From positions 124,001 to 188,000 of the forward strand of contig NZ_PTJA01000011.1 in the NCBI RefSeq assembly GCF_002934545.1: a stretch of 64,000 nt of DNA, in the 5' to 3' direction. Positions 16,121-24,194 of this stretch are shown piece by piece. A model generated the notes under the pieces. The model was not told where the DNA came from. It made no database searches and was given only the letters and a program-made list of their open reading frames with translations. Source of the stretch: Lacrimispora xylanisolvens (GTDB taxonomy: Bacteria; Bacillota; Clostridia; Lachnospirales; Lachnospiraceae). Within the stretch, counting starts at the first letter, position 1. Every line of letters starts with the position of its first letter. The position numbers were made by a program, and so were the translations under genes.

Positions 16121-17356
16121 ATGAAAAGAGTTACAGCATTTATATTAAGCTTTTTTCTGCTATTTTCCTGTTTGTGCCAGACAGTGGCAGGGCAGGAGCC
16201 GGATATAGCGGTTGCCTCGGACATGATTGTAAAAGCAGAAGAGGCCCAGGCGGTTAATACAGAAGGCGGCCCGGCCCTGCAGTCTCCAAGTGCGATTTTA
16301 ATGGAAGCATCTACCGGGCAGGTCATTTACGAAAAAGATGCGGATGAAAAAAGAAGTCCTGCCAGCATTACAAAAATTATGACACTCATCCTTATTTTTG
16401 ATGCTCTGGAATCAGGTAAGATCAAGCTGACCGATGAGGTTGTAACCAGTGCCCACGCAAAATCCATGGGAGGATCTCAGGTATTTCTGGAAGAAGGAGA
16501 AGTACAGACGGTTGAAACCATGATCAAATGTATTGTTGTTGCGTCAGGCAATGATGCATCCGTCGCCATGGCGGAGTACATAGCAGGAACAGAGGATGAA
16601 TTTGTTAAGATGATGAATGAGCGGGCGGCAGCACTTGGAATGACAAATACTCATTTTGAAGACTGCTGTGGTCTTACAGAATCGCCCACCCATGTGACAA
16701 CTGCCAGGGATATTGCAATCATGTCAAGGGAACTGATTAATAAGTATCCACAGATTCATAACTATTCAACCATCTGGATGGAAAACATCACTCACGTGAC
16801 GAAACAGGGAACGAAAGAATTTGGTCTGTCAAATACCAATAAGCTTTTAAAAATGGCAACAAACTTTAATGTAACTGGTTTAAAGACCGGATCTACGTCT
16901 ATCGCAAAATACTGTCTCTCTGCAACTGCAGAAAAAGATGGTGTCCGTCTCATTGCTTCCATTATGGCAGCGCCGGATTATAAGGTGAGGTTTGCAGATG
17001 CCCAGACTCTTTTAAACTATGGTTATGCAAACTGTAAGCTATATGAAGATAAAGAGATGCTGCCCCTTCCGGATATGATTGTAGATAACGGTGTGGACGA
17101 GAAAGTTCCTTTGAAATACGGCGGTTCTTTTTCCTATTTAAGCTTAAAGGGAGAGGACTTTACCGCAATAGAAAGGAAACTGGAGCTTGTTCCGTCAGTG
17201 TCTGCTCCTATTGAAGAAGGCCAGCCTGCAGGAAACCTTGTATATAGCCTTGGGGGAAAGAAGATCGGCGAAGTTCCGGTTCTGACAGCAGGAGCTGTGC
17301 GGGAAGCGAAGTTTGGAGATTATTTAAAACGACTTCTTCATGCGTTTAGTTTATAG
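16121..17356 (+). CDS. dacF: D-alanyl-D-alanine carboxypeptidase (DacF type)
   Basis: This 411-residue serine DD-carboxypeptidase has a signal peptide (about 1-24), the SxxK motif at 82-85 (SITK, nucleophile Ser82), an SGN motif near residue 142, and KTG near residue 248. A PBP5-type C-terminal domain follows, with an amphipathic end that anchors it to the membrane. It trims the terminal D-Ala of peptidoglycan stem peptides. I chose the ATG at 16121, ten bases after AGAGGAA, over a GTG at 16112 that sits too close. The sigma-G-like promoter suggests forespore expression and a role in spore cortex synthesis, which is inferred. Confidence 0.88.
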   Translation: MKRVTAFILSFFLLFSCLCQTVAGQEPDIAVASDMIVKAEEAQAVNTEGGPALQSPSAILMEASTGQVIYEKDADEKRSPASITKIMTLILIFDALESGKIKLTDEVVTSAHAKSMGGSQVFLEEGEVQTVETMIKCIVVASGNDASVAMAEYIAGTEDEFVKMMNERAAALGMTNTHFEDCCGLTESPTHVTTARDIAIMSRELINKYPQIHNYSTIWMENITHVTKQGTKEFGLSNTNKLLKMATNFNVTGLKTGSTSIAKYCLSATAEKDGVRLIASIMAAPDYKVRFADAQTLLNYGYANCKLYEDKEMLPLPDMIVDNGVDEKVPLKYGGSFSYLSLKGEDFTAIERKLELVPSVSAPIEEGQPAGNLVYSLGGKKIGEVPVLTAGAVREAKFGDYLKRLLHAFSL

Positions 17357-17377
17357 GTGAATTGGTTAAAAAAGAGT

Positions 17378-17405
17378 AAGGGGCAGATTTTTTTCTGCTC
17401 CTTTC
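17378..17405 (+). terminator. Possible weak terminator after dacF
   Basis: AAGGGGCAGA pairs with TCTGCTCCTT around a T6 loop. The tail is poor in T, so termination may be partial. The stretch up to 17563 holds no convincing gene. Confidence 0.4.
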
Positions 17406-17563
17406 CTGACTTTGTGTGTATGGCGTCCAACAGAGAGTCCTGGAAAGAAGGACTTGACAAACAGGTCAGTGATCAGGCAATCTATATCTATACATTAAAT
17501 GCAGCGATGCATGGAGCTGTACTCCAGCCTGCTTGCTGCGAAAAATGGAGGAGGAAATGACCA

Positions 17564-18499
17564 ATGGAATTTCTTGTAATTGATGCAGGCGGTACATTTA
17601 TTAAGTATGCTCTTATGAATGCAGACGGGGAATTTATTGAAAAAGGCAAGGTTAAGACCACGGTTAGTGAAAGTGAGAATCTGGAGAATTATCTGGAAAC
17701 CCTGTATTCTATTTTTAAAAAGTATGAAGGCAGGGCAGAGGGGATTGCCATGAGTGCTCCCGGGATAATAGACAGTGAAACAGGATACTGCTATACAGGC
17801 GGGAGAATAAGCTGCGTGACAGGTCATAATATGGTTGAACTGCTTCAGGAGAAATGCAAAGTGCCTGTTACAATTGAAAATGACGGGAAATGTGCGGCTT
17901 TGGCAGAAAAATGGATGGGGAGTCTGAAAGACGTTAATAACGGTATTGTCCTTGTACTGGGAACTGCGGTAGGAGGTGGCCTGATTATCGACGGTAAGAT
18001 TTATAAGGGAAACCATTTTTCAGCAGGAGAATTCAGCTACATGGCAGGATCAGATGAAAATCTGGATCAGATGAGCGGATATTGGGGGACTGCGGGAGGA
18101 GCGACTGCCCTGATCAAAGCGGTATCAGAAGAAACGGGAATTCCTAAGGAAGAGCTTGATGGTATCCGTCTCTTTGAGATGGCAGAACAGGGGAATCCGG
18201 AAGTGTTAAAGGGGTTGGACCGCTATACGAAACAACTTGCAGTCCGGATTTATAATTTACAGGTATTGTTTGATGCGGAGCTGGTGGCAATCGGAGGCGG
18301 AATCAGCAAACAGCCTCTTCTCATTGAGTATATCAGAAAACATGTGGATAAATTCTGCAATGAACATCCTCTGCGGAAACTGTCTCCTTATCTACCAAGA
18401 CCGGAGGTTGTTGCCTGCCGCTATTTTAATGATTCAAATCTGATTGGAGCCCTGTATCATTACAGGAAGAAAAAAAACATTGATATCCTATTACACTGA
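17564..18499 (+). CDS. ROK-family sugar kinase/regulator-like protein
   Basis: This 311-residue protein has the ROK ATP-binding start (VIDAGGTFIKYALM), a second phosphate segment (LVLGTAVGGGLIIDGKI, near 130) and a C-terminal GGGIS motif near 248. It has no HTH domain, so it is a kinase and not a repressor. The usual zinc motif CxCGxxGCxE is absent; that position reads GEFSYMAG. This resembles the beta-glucoside kinase (BglK) branch. Likely substrates are glucose, a glucoside or an amino sugar. AGGAGG lies upstream of the ATG. It forms its own unit ended by a strong hairpin. Confidence 0.85.
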   Translation: MEFLVIDAGGTFIKYALMNADGEFIEKGKVKTTVSESENLENYLETLYSIFKKYEGRAEGIAMSAPGIIDSETGYCYTGGRISCVTGHNMVELLQEKCKVPVTIENDGKCAALAEKWMGSLKDVNNGIVLVLGTAVGGGLIIDGKIYKGNHFSAGEFSYMAGSDENLDQMSGYWGTAGGATALIKAVSEETGIPKEELDGIRLFEMAEQGNPEVLKGLDRYTKQLAVRIYNLQVLFDAELVAIGGGISKQPLLIEYIRKHVDKFCNEHPLRKLSPYLPRPEVVACRYFNDSNLIGALYHYRKKKNIDILLH

Positions 18500-18508
18500 C
18501 CGGCTTTT

Positions 18509-18550
18509 AAAATACACCTTTCACGCGATCCTGCGTCAAAGGTGTATTTT
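18509..18550 (+). terminator. Terminator after the ROK gene
   Basis: AAAATACACCTTT-ACGC pairs with GCGT-AAAGGTGTATTTT around a short loop, with T-rich flanks on both sides. Confidence 0.8.
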
Positions 18551-18576
18551 ATATTAAAAGTATTTTCTAATGGGTG

Positions 18577-18605
18577 TTGACAACTAATATTATATAGCAT
18601 ATAAT
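18577..18605 (+). promoter_or_regulatory. Consensus sigma-A promoter of the PspC/PadR operon
   Basis: TTGACA (18577-18582), a 17-bp spacer and TATAAT (18600-18605) match the vegetative consensus exactly. Confidence 0.85.
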
Positions 18606-18631
18606 AACACTATATTATACAACATATAATA
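18588..18631. promoter_or_regulatory. Two tandem palindromes, candidate PadR operators
   Basis: TATTATATAGCATATAATA (18588-18606) and TATTATACAACATATAATA (18613-18631) are near-identical 19-bp palindromes 25 bp apart. The first covers the -10. PadR proteins commonly autoregulate by binding such sites. The padR gene is second in this operon. Confidence 0.65.
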
Positions 18632-18689
18632 TAAAAACATAAATAATATTATAAATGAAAATTAAAAGTCAGAGGAAAGGTGGTCAATC

Positions 18690-18938
18690 GTGGGAGCAAA
18701 GCGTTTGTACCGTTCAGTAAAGAACAGAGTTTTATGTGGAGTTTGTGGAGGAATTGGTGAGTATCTGGCTGTGGATCCGGTTATGATAAGGCTGATATGG
18801 ATTCTGCTTATGCTGTTTCAGACATGGAGGCATTTGTTTCACCTGATAACCGGGGCATCCTTAATCGGCGGAAGTATTGCCATTTATATACTTGCAGCAG
18901 TGATCATACCAAAGGATCCGGGAGAAGGCAGAGAGTAA
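18690..18938 (+). CDS. PspC-domain membrane protein
   Basis: This 82-residue protein is a single PspC domain with the signature [25 protein letters not shown] followed by two hydrophobic segments. PspC domains sense or respond to membrane stress. The start is GTG at 18690, with AAAGGTGG upstream. It is the first gene of a five-gene run and is separated from padR by 35 bp. A second, shorter PspC closes the run at 20972. Confidence 0.88.
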   Translation: MGAKRLYRSVKNRVLCGVCGGIGEYLAVDPVMIRLIWILLMLFQTWRHLFHLITGASLIGGSIAIYILAAVIIPKDPGEGRE

Positions 18939-18973
18939 AGGAATACCCAGGCAGAAAAGATAGGAGTGGACGT

Positions 18974-19294
18974 ATGGTTTTTAACACAGGAGCAGCATTA
19001 TTGGACGCCATTGTCCTGGCAGTCGTATCAAAAGACCAGGAGGGAACTTACGGCTACAAGATCACCCAGGATGTAAGAAATGTTATTGAGATCTCAGAAT
19101 CAACCCTTTATCCTGTGCTTCGAAGACTTCAGAAGGAAGAATGTCTGGAAGTATATGATCTTGCATACGATGGAAGGAACCGCAGGTATTATAAGATTAC
19201 GGAGAAAGGGCGGATACAGTTAAATCTCTATAAAAGCGAATGGGCGGGTTATTCGCAGAAGATATCCCGAATTTTTGAGGAGGCACATATATGA
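18974..19294 (+). CDS. PadR-family transcriptional regulator
   Basis: This 106-residue PadR winged-helix protein has the usual layout: LLDAIVLAVVSK, YGYKITQDV, STLYPVLRRLQKEECL and RRYYKITEKG. The true start is ATG 18974, eight bases after AGGAG. The open frame runs further upstream inside pspC but has no signal there. PadR proteins with DUF1700 partners repress their own operon and respond to envelope-active compounds. The stop overlaps the next start as ATGA. Confidence 0.92.
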   Translation: MVFNTGAALLDAIVLAVVSKDQEGTYGYKITQDVRNVIEISESTLYPVLRRLQKEECLEVYDLAYDGRNRRYYKITEKGRIQLNLYKSEWAGYSQKISRIFEEAHI

Positions 19295-20037
19295 ACAGGG
19301 ATGAGTTTATGAGAGAGCTGGAATATCTGCTGGCGGATATTCCTGATGAAGAAAAAGAAGATGCAATTGAATATTACAGAGATTATCTGGAAGAAGCAGG
19401 ACCGGAGAATGAGGATTCTGTAATACGGGAGTTTGGAAGCCCGGAACGAATTGCTGCCATGATCCGGGCGGATATGAACGGTCATTTAAAAGAAGGCGGT
19501 GAATTCACGGAAAGTGGTTATCAGGATGAGCGCTTTCGGGATCCCAATTACCAGATGGCAAAGCGTTACGATCTCCCGGAGGTTACGGCGCAGCCGGAAA
19601 AAGACAGCGGGTTTTATGAACAGGAAAGTGAACCCGTCCGAAAAAGACGCAAGGATGACAGACGTACGATAAAAATTATTTTATGGATTGTTCTGATCAT
19701 TGCGGCTTCTCCCATGCTTTTTGGCATTGGAGGCGGAATACTGGGCTTATTGGCAGGTCTGATAGGAGTGCTGTTTGCAGCGGTGGTTGCAATCGGAGCG
19801 GTCACGTTCGCCTTCCTGGCAGCAGGATTTGCCCTGGCGGTAGCTGGGTTTACTACCATGATCATTCACCCTCTGAACGGAATATTGCTGCTGGGTCTGG
19901 GGATACTGATTCTTGGCCTTGGTCTTGTTTCGTTGGCCGTTTGCGGCGTATTTTATGGTAAGTTTTTACCGTTTCTGTTTCGAAGCTGTATCGATCTGTT
20001 TAACCGATTGTTACACGGAAGGAGGGCGCGGACATGA
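19291..20037 (+). CDS. DUF1700 (HAAS-type) membrane protein
   Basis: This 248-residue protein has an N-terminal DUF1700/HAAS helical domain (about 1-75, with EFMRELEYLLADIPDEEKEDA and the EFGSPERIA segment), a charged linker, then several membrane helices (about 128-235) rich in Gly, Ala and Leu. DUF1700 proteins nearly always follow a padR gene, as here with a 4-bp ATGA overlap. They are thought to work with it in envelope stress. Their biochemical activity is unknown. Confidence 0.85.
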   Translation: MNRDEFMRELEYLLADIPDEEKEDAIEYYRDYLEEAGPENEDSVIREFGSPERIAAMIRADMNGHLKEGGEFTESGYQDERFRDPNYQMAKRYDLPEVTAQPEKDSGFYEQESEPVRKRRKDDRRTIKIILWIVLIIAASPMLFGIGGGILGLLAGLIGVLFAAVVAIGAVTFAFLAAGFALAVAGFTTMIIHPLNGILLLGLGILILGLGLVSLAVCGVFYGKFLPFLFRSCIDLFNRLLHGRRART

Positions 20038-20933
20038 GCAAATTTATGAAAAAATGTGTGATTGCAGGAATAATCCTTGTAGTTGCGGGCGGTATTATGG
20101 CTGCTACAGCGGTAACCTATGGAGCTGATCTTCGTGATATTATTCCAAGGGGAAGCGGGTTCTGGAAAGATTCATTTTCTGATTTCTCATTTGAGGATCT
20201 GGATTATGAAAACCAGTCTAAAGGTACAGAAGATTATTATGATTTTGATTCGGATCTAGAAGTTCCAGAAGAAAAAGGCCAGCAAATTTATACCACCGGT
20301 ACTGCAAAAAGCCTGAGTGTAGATATCAGAGCAGGAAGGGTTTTTATAGTAGAGGATCCGTCAGTAAGTGAGTTAACCATCTATTGCAACAAAAAGGATG
20401 GTAACTGGAATCTGAAAGATGAGAATGATGAGTTGGATCTGTCTACCGGGACCGGTTTTTTGTCAGATGAAACGGATCTTGTTATGACGATCAGCGTGCC
20501 CCAGGGGTATCGTTTTACAGATGTGGATTTAGCAGTTTCCAAGAAGAGAGGGATGCATGGTCTGGATCCGATTATAGCCTGCCGTTCCATATCTGCTGAT
20601 GACATGAGCCTTAATGTAAAGGCGGGTGCACTTTCCGTGAAGCAGAGCAATGTAGGAGATTTAGACATTAATTGCAGCGTTGGAGCCGTGGAATATACCG
20701 GTACAACCACCGGTGATATTAACGGAGATTGCAAAGTAGGTGCAATCCTTTTGCTTCTTTCAGGCAAAAAGGAAGATTACAATTATAAGATTCAGTCAAG
20801 GGTTGGAGGGATAAAAATCGCAGGTCAGCAGATGGCAGCCATTTCTGGCAAAGATAGCTGGGATTATTCCGCCAGTAAGGACATGAATTTAGATTGCAGC
20901 ACAGGTGGGATAGAAGTAAAATTTTATGAATAA
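20034..20933 (+). CDS. DUF4097-type adhesin-like membrane protein
   Basis: This 299-residue protein has one N-terminal membrane segment (about 8-29), an acidic linker, and a C-terminal repeated beta-strand region (about 85-299) of the DUF4097 kind, with alternating strands such as LSVDIRAGRVFI, LNVKAGALSVKQ, INCSVGAVEYTG and LDCSTGGIEVKF. The fold is expected to be a right-handed beta-helix outside the membrane. It overlaps the DUF1700 gene by 4 bp, a standard arrangement. Function is unknown beyond the envelope context. Confidence 0.8.
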   Translation: MSKFMKKCVIAGIILVVAGGIMAATAVTYGADLRDIIPRGSGFWKDSFSDFSFEDLDYENQSKGTEDYYDFDSDLEVPEEKGQQIYTTGTAKSLSVDIRAGRVFIVEDPSVSELTIYCNKKDGNWNLKDENDELDLSTGTGFLSDETDLVMTISVPQGYRFTDVDLAVSKKRGMHGLDPIIACRSISADDMSLNVKAGALSVKQSNVGDLDINCSVGAVEYTGTTTGDINGDCKVGAILLLLSGKKEDYNYKIQSRVGGIKIAGQQMAAISGKDSWDYSASKDMNLDCSTGGIEVKFYE

Positions 20934-20971
20934 TAGATTAGCCTGTTGACAACAAGAGAGGAGATTAAAAC

Positions 20972-21151
20972 ATGGAGAAAAAATTATACCGTTCTGATAC
21001 GGACAAAATGCTGTGTGGTGTATGTGGTGGAATTGCAGAATATTTTGATGTAGACCCTACAATTATCCGCCTTTTATGGGCAATTCTTGCCTGTACAGGT
21101 TCCGGAATTGTAGCCTATATTATTGCAGCCGTGATTATACCAAAAAGATAA
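20972..21151 (+). CDS. Short second PspC-domain protein
   Basis: This 59-residue protein repeats the PspC signature ([25 protein letters not shown]) and has one to two hydrophobic segments ending in AAVIIPKR, closely similar to the first gene of the operon. GAGGAG lies before the ATG at 20972. It closes the PspC-PadR-DUF1700-DUF4097 run and is followed by a terminator. Confidence 0.88.
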   Translation: MEKKLYRSDTDKMLCGVCGGIAEYFDVDPTIIRLLWAILACTGSGIVAYIIAAVIIPKR

Positions 21152-21201
21152 CGAAAACGAAGAAGGGAGAAGCTTTTTTGCTTCTTTCTTTTTTGTTTTC
21201 G
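21151..21201 (+). terminator. Terminator of the PspC/PadR operon
   Basis: ACGAAAAC...GAAGC pairs with GCTTC...GTTTTCGT around a T6 loop, with A/G-rich and T-rich inner arms. Confidence 0.7.
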
Positions 21202-21210
21202 TAAAATGGA

Positions 21211-21239
21211 GTTTATTTCCATTTGAAACGGGCATACTC
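21211..21239 (+). promoter_or_regulatory. Possible sigma-G promoter of the spore protein gene
   Basis: CATACTC (21233-21239) matches the sigma-G -10 CATnmTA at six of seven positions. The -35 candidate GTTTA (21211-21215), 17 bp upstream, is weak. The product is a forespore protein, which supports the call. Confidence 0.4.
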
Positions 21240-21269
21240 TTTTTAGATTTATGAAAGGAGAACGACAGT

Positions 21270-21491
21270 ATGCCAAAAGGAAAGAAAACAGAACCCTTCG
21301 ACCCCCGCAATTTAAAACCGGAGGAGGTACTTAAATTTGAAATAGCTACAGAGCTTGGTCTTGATGAGAAAGTAATAAAAGGAGGCTGGCGCTGTTTAAG
21401 TGCAAAGGAAAGCGGCCGTATCGGCGGTCTGATTACCAAGAGAAAAAGAGAAATGAAGAATGATGCAATGGAGAAAAAAGAGGAAGTATAG
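21270..21491 (+). CDS. Alpha/beta-type small acid-soluble spore protein
   Basis: This 73-residue protein carries the two conserved SASP helices: LKFEIATELGLDEKV and the GW-LSAKESGRIGGLITKR segment, which holds the GPR-like and DNA-binding residues. Such proteins coat and protect DNA in spores and are degraded on germination. The C-terminal tail is unusually charged (Lys/Glu). AAAGGAG precedes the ATG. It shows that the organism forms endospores. Confidence 0.88.
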   Translation: MPKGKKTEPFDPRNLKPEEVLKFEIATELGLDEKVIKGGWRCLSAKESGRIGGLITKRKREMKNDAMEKKEEV

Positions 21492-21510
21492 GTAAAAAGC
21501 AGGAAATTCC

Positions 21511-21539
21511 TTGCACCGGAAGCAAAAATCTTTTATAAT
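21511..21539 (+). promoter_or_regulatory. Promoter of the first cobalamin operon
   Basis: TTGCAC (21511-21516), a 17-bp spacer and TATAAT (21534-21539) leave a leader of only about 15-20 nt before cbiD. That is too short for a cobalamin riboswitch. Confidence 0.65.
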
Positions 21540-21562
21540 ATTTTTCGAAGAGGAAGAGAAAT

Positions 21563-22717
21563 ATGGATAAAAGAGAATTGCGATGCGGATTTACCACTGG
21601 TACCTGTGCGGCTGTTGCTGCCAAAGCTGCGGCAGCAATGCTGCTTATGGGAAACCAGTTACAACATATGAAGCTAATGACGCCAAAAGGGACGGAAGCT
21701 GATCTGCCCCTTTTTCATGTTGTCATAAAGCCGGACAAGGTGTGGTGTGCGGTGAAAAAAGATGCAGGTGACGACCCTGATGTAACGGACGGGGCGTTGA
21801 TCTATGCGTCTGTGGAATTATTCGATGAAACCGGAGAAGGAGCATCTCCGGCCGGCTGTTCTTTTGTCAGAGAAAAGACCGGAGAATTCGGGCAGCTGAT
21901 TTTAACAGCGTCGGAAGGTGTGGGCCGGGTAACCAAACCCGGCCTTTCTTCACCTGTGGGATATCCGGCCATTAATCCAGTCCCCAGAACCATGATTTTT
22001 GATGAGGTGGATGAAGTAAGAAGAGCGGCGGATTATAAAGGTGCCCTGCTCATCTGTATCTGGATTCCAGAAGGCAGGGAACTTGCAGAAAAGACCTTTA
22101 ATTCCAAACTTGGAATTATGGGCGGACTGTCTATTCTTGGAACAACCGGAATTGTAAAACCTATGAGTGAAGAGGCTCTGACTGCCACCATTTCCCTGGA
22201 ACTTCATATGAAAGCGGTGGCTGGTGTGAAACGGGTGATACTCACACCTGGCAATTATGGAGAGTCTTTCATAAAAGAACAGTTAAATCTTCCGGTCGGG
22301 GAAGGTGTTACCATCAGTAATTTTATCCGGCAATCCTGTACGATGGTGAAGGAAGAAGGGTTTGAGCAGATCCTTTTTGTGGGGCATATCGGTAAGCTGA
22401 TTAAGGTGGCGGGAGGGGTGGAAAATACTCATTCCAGATACGGCGACCGTCGTATGGAGGTGCTTTGGGATTGTGCCAGAGAGTTTTTGGACACCGATAA
22501 AAAAGAAGTAATTCTACGATCCAACACCATGGAGACGGCAGCCGGGATATTAGAAGAAATGGGAGTCCTAAAACCGGTGATGTCTGAGGTGGTAAACAGA
22601 ATAAAGGCATATATGACAGAGTGGACAGGAGGAATTCCAGTGGAAGTAATCACATTTTCCAATACGCTTGGTATCCTTTCCATGACGCCGGATGCTCTTA
22701 AGATGATAGAACAATAG
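21563..22717 (+). CDS. cbiD: Cobalt-precorrin-5B C1-methyltransferase
   Basis: This 384-residue CbiD enzyme methylates C1 of the contracted corrin ring in the anaerobic cobalamin route. The diagnostic N-terminal LRCGFTTGTCAAVAAKAA and the later NTLGILSMTP segment are present and the length is typical. It is the first gene of an operon running in one direction to cobU, with short gaps or overlaps throughout. CbiD together with CbiG marks the oxygen-independent, early-cobalt pathway. Confidence 0.95.
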   Translation: MDKRELRCGFTTGTCAAVAAKAAAAMLLMGNQLQHMKLMTPKGTEADLPLFHVVIKPDKVWCAVKKDAGDDPDVTDGALIYASVELFDETGEGASPAGCSFVREKTGEFGQLILTASEGVGRVTKPGLSSPVGYPAINPVPRTMIFDEVDEVRRAADYKGALLICIWIPEGRELAEKTFNSKLGIMGGLSILGTTGIVKPMSEEALTATISLELHMKAVAGVKRVILTPGNYGESFIKEQLNLPVGEGVTISNFIRQSCTMVKEEGFEQILFVGHIGKLIKVAGGVENTHSRYGDRRMEVLWDCAREFLDTDKKEVILRSNTMETAAGILEEMGVLKPVMSEVVNRIKAYMTEWTGGIPVEVITFSNTLGILSMTPDALKMIEQ

Positions 22718-22746
22718 ATCAGTAATTGGATACAGGAGGATAACAA

Positions 22747-23424
22747 ATGGCTGGAATCATGTATGGGATTGGAGTAGGACCGGGAGATCCGGAACTGATG
22801 ACTTTAAAAGCGGTACGAAGAATCCGGGAAATGGATGTAATTGCCATCCCTCACAGCGATAAAAATATCTGTACGGCATACCAGATTGCAAAAGCGGCAG
22901 TTCCTGAAATTGAGGAAAAGGAATGCCTTTATCTGCCCATGCCCATGACAAAAGATAAGAAGGTTTTGGAAGACAGCCATGAATCTGCTGCAAAAGCGGT
23001 GATGGAACGGCTGGACAGAGGGGAAAATGTGGGATTTATTACCCTTGGAGATGTTACGATTTATTCCACCTGCAGTTATCTTTTAGAACGGCTGTGGAAG
23101 GAAGGTTATGCCACCCGGCTGGAAAGCGGTATCACATCATTTTGTGCCGTTGCCGCCAGGCTTGGTACTCCTCTGGTAACAGGAGCACAAGAGCTTCATG
23201 TCATCCCAGCCTCTTATCAGATAAAAGATGCATTAAAGCTTCCTGGTGTTAAGGTTCTTATGAAAGCAGGAAGACAGATGAAAGCGGTTAAGGAAGAGAT
23301 CGGTGCCGGAGGTTTTGAGGCTGTTATGGTGGAGAACTGCGGCATGTCAGATGAGCGGGTCTATCATTCCCTTGGGGAGATACCCGACGAGGCAGGTTAT
23401 TATTCATTGATCATAGTGAGGTAA
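22747..23424 (+). CDS. cbiL: Cobalt-precorrin-2 C20-methyltransferase
   Basis: This 225-residue tetrapyrrole (SUMT-like) methylase uses S-adenosylmethionine to methylate C20. The GIGVGPGDPELMTLKA loop (about 7-22), the GDVTIYST segment near residue 100 and the CAVAARLG stretch are typical of CbiL/CobI. A strong AGGAGG lies upstream. The next gene begins two bases after its stop. Confidence 0.92.
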   Translation: MAGIMYGIGVGPGDPELMTLKAVRRIREMDVIAIPHSDKNICTAYQIAKAAVPEIEEKECLYLPMPMTKDKKVLEDSHESAAKAVMERLDRGENVGFITLGDVTIYSTCSYLLERLWKEGYATRLESGITSFCAVAARLGTPLVTGAQELHVIPASYQIKDALKLPGVKVLMKAGRQMKAVKEEIGAGGFEAVMVENCGMSDERVYHSLGEIPDEAGYYSLIIVR

Positions 23425-23426
23425 AT

Positions 23427-24194
23427 ATGGTACATATAGTTGGAGCAGGTCCGGGAGCACCGGATTTAATAACAGTCAGAGGAAAAGAACTTTTAGAAAA
23501 AGCGGATGTCATTATCTATGCAGGTTCCCTGGTAAATCCCGCTCTTCTGGATTATAAAAAGCCAGACTGTGCTGTTTATGACAGTGCAAAGATGACCCTG
23601 GAAGAGGTGATTGAAGTAGTAGTACAGGCAGAGTTAAGTGGGAAAATGACGGTACGACTCCATACAGGAGATCCATGCATTTACGGTGCCATCAGAGAGC
23701 AGATGGATGAGCTTGATCACAGGGGGATTTCCTATGAAATCTGCCCGGGTGTCAGCTCCTTTTGCGGCGCGGCTTCTGCAATGAAGATGGAATATACACT
23801 TCCTGAGGTAACACAGAGTGTGATTATTACCAGAATGGCAGGGCGTACTCCGGTGCCGGAACGGGAATCCATCGCGTCTTTTGCAGCCCATGGTGCAACC
23901 ATGGTGATCTTTTTAAGTACAGGAATGTTAAAGGAACTGTCAAAGGAACTGATTCGTGGCGGTTACTCACCAGAAACACCGGCAGCCATTTGCTATAAGG
24001 CAACATGGCCGGAGGAAAAGACTGTGGTCTGTACCGTTTCCACATTGGATGAATGCGCCCAGAGAGAGCAGATAAGAAAAACAGCTCTGATCCTGGTGGG
24101 AGATGCGGTGTCACAAAGCAATTACAGCCGTTCTCTTCTTTATGATCCATCGTTTACCACTGAATTTCGGAAAGGAACCGGGGAGACGGAATGA
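23427..24194 (+). CDS. cbiF: Cobalt-precorrin-4 C11-methyltransferase
   Basis: This 255-residue SAM-dependent methylase has VGAGPGAPDLITVRG (about 4-18), the LHTGDPCIYGAIREQ substrate loop (about 74-88) and the VTQSVIITRMAGRTPVPE segment that identifies CbiF/CobM. It methylates C11 during ring contraction. The stop overlaps the cbiG start as ATGA. Confidence 0.94.
   Translation: MVHIVGAGPGAPDLITVRGKELLEKADVIIYAGSLVNPALLDYKKPDCAVYDSAKMTLEEVIEVVVQAELSGKMTVRLHTGDPCIYGAIREQMDELDHRGISYEICPGVSSFCGAASAMKMEYTLPEVTQSVIITRMAGRTPVPERESIASFAAHGATMVIFLSTGMLKELSKELIRGGYSPETPAAICYKATWPEEKTVVCTVSTLDECAQREQIRKTALILVGDAVSQSNYSRSLLYDPSFTTEFRKGTGETE

Noticed and set aside
17357-17560. 67-codon ORF directly after dacF
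   Set aside because: It begins with GTG at the dacF stop, has no ribosome binding site, contains a hairpin and shows no protein-like pattern.
21492-21562. Cobalamin riboswitch upstream of cbiD
   Set aside because: The promoter at 21511-21539 leaves too little leader, and no B12-box was seen.
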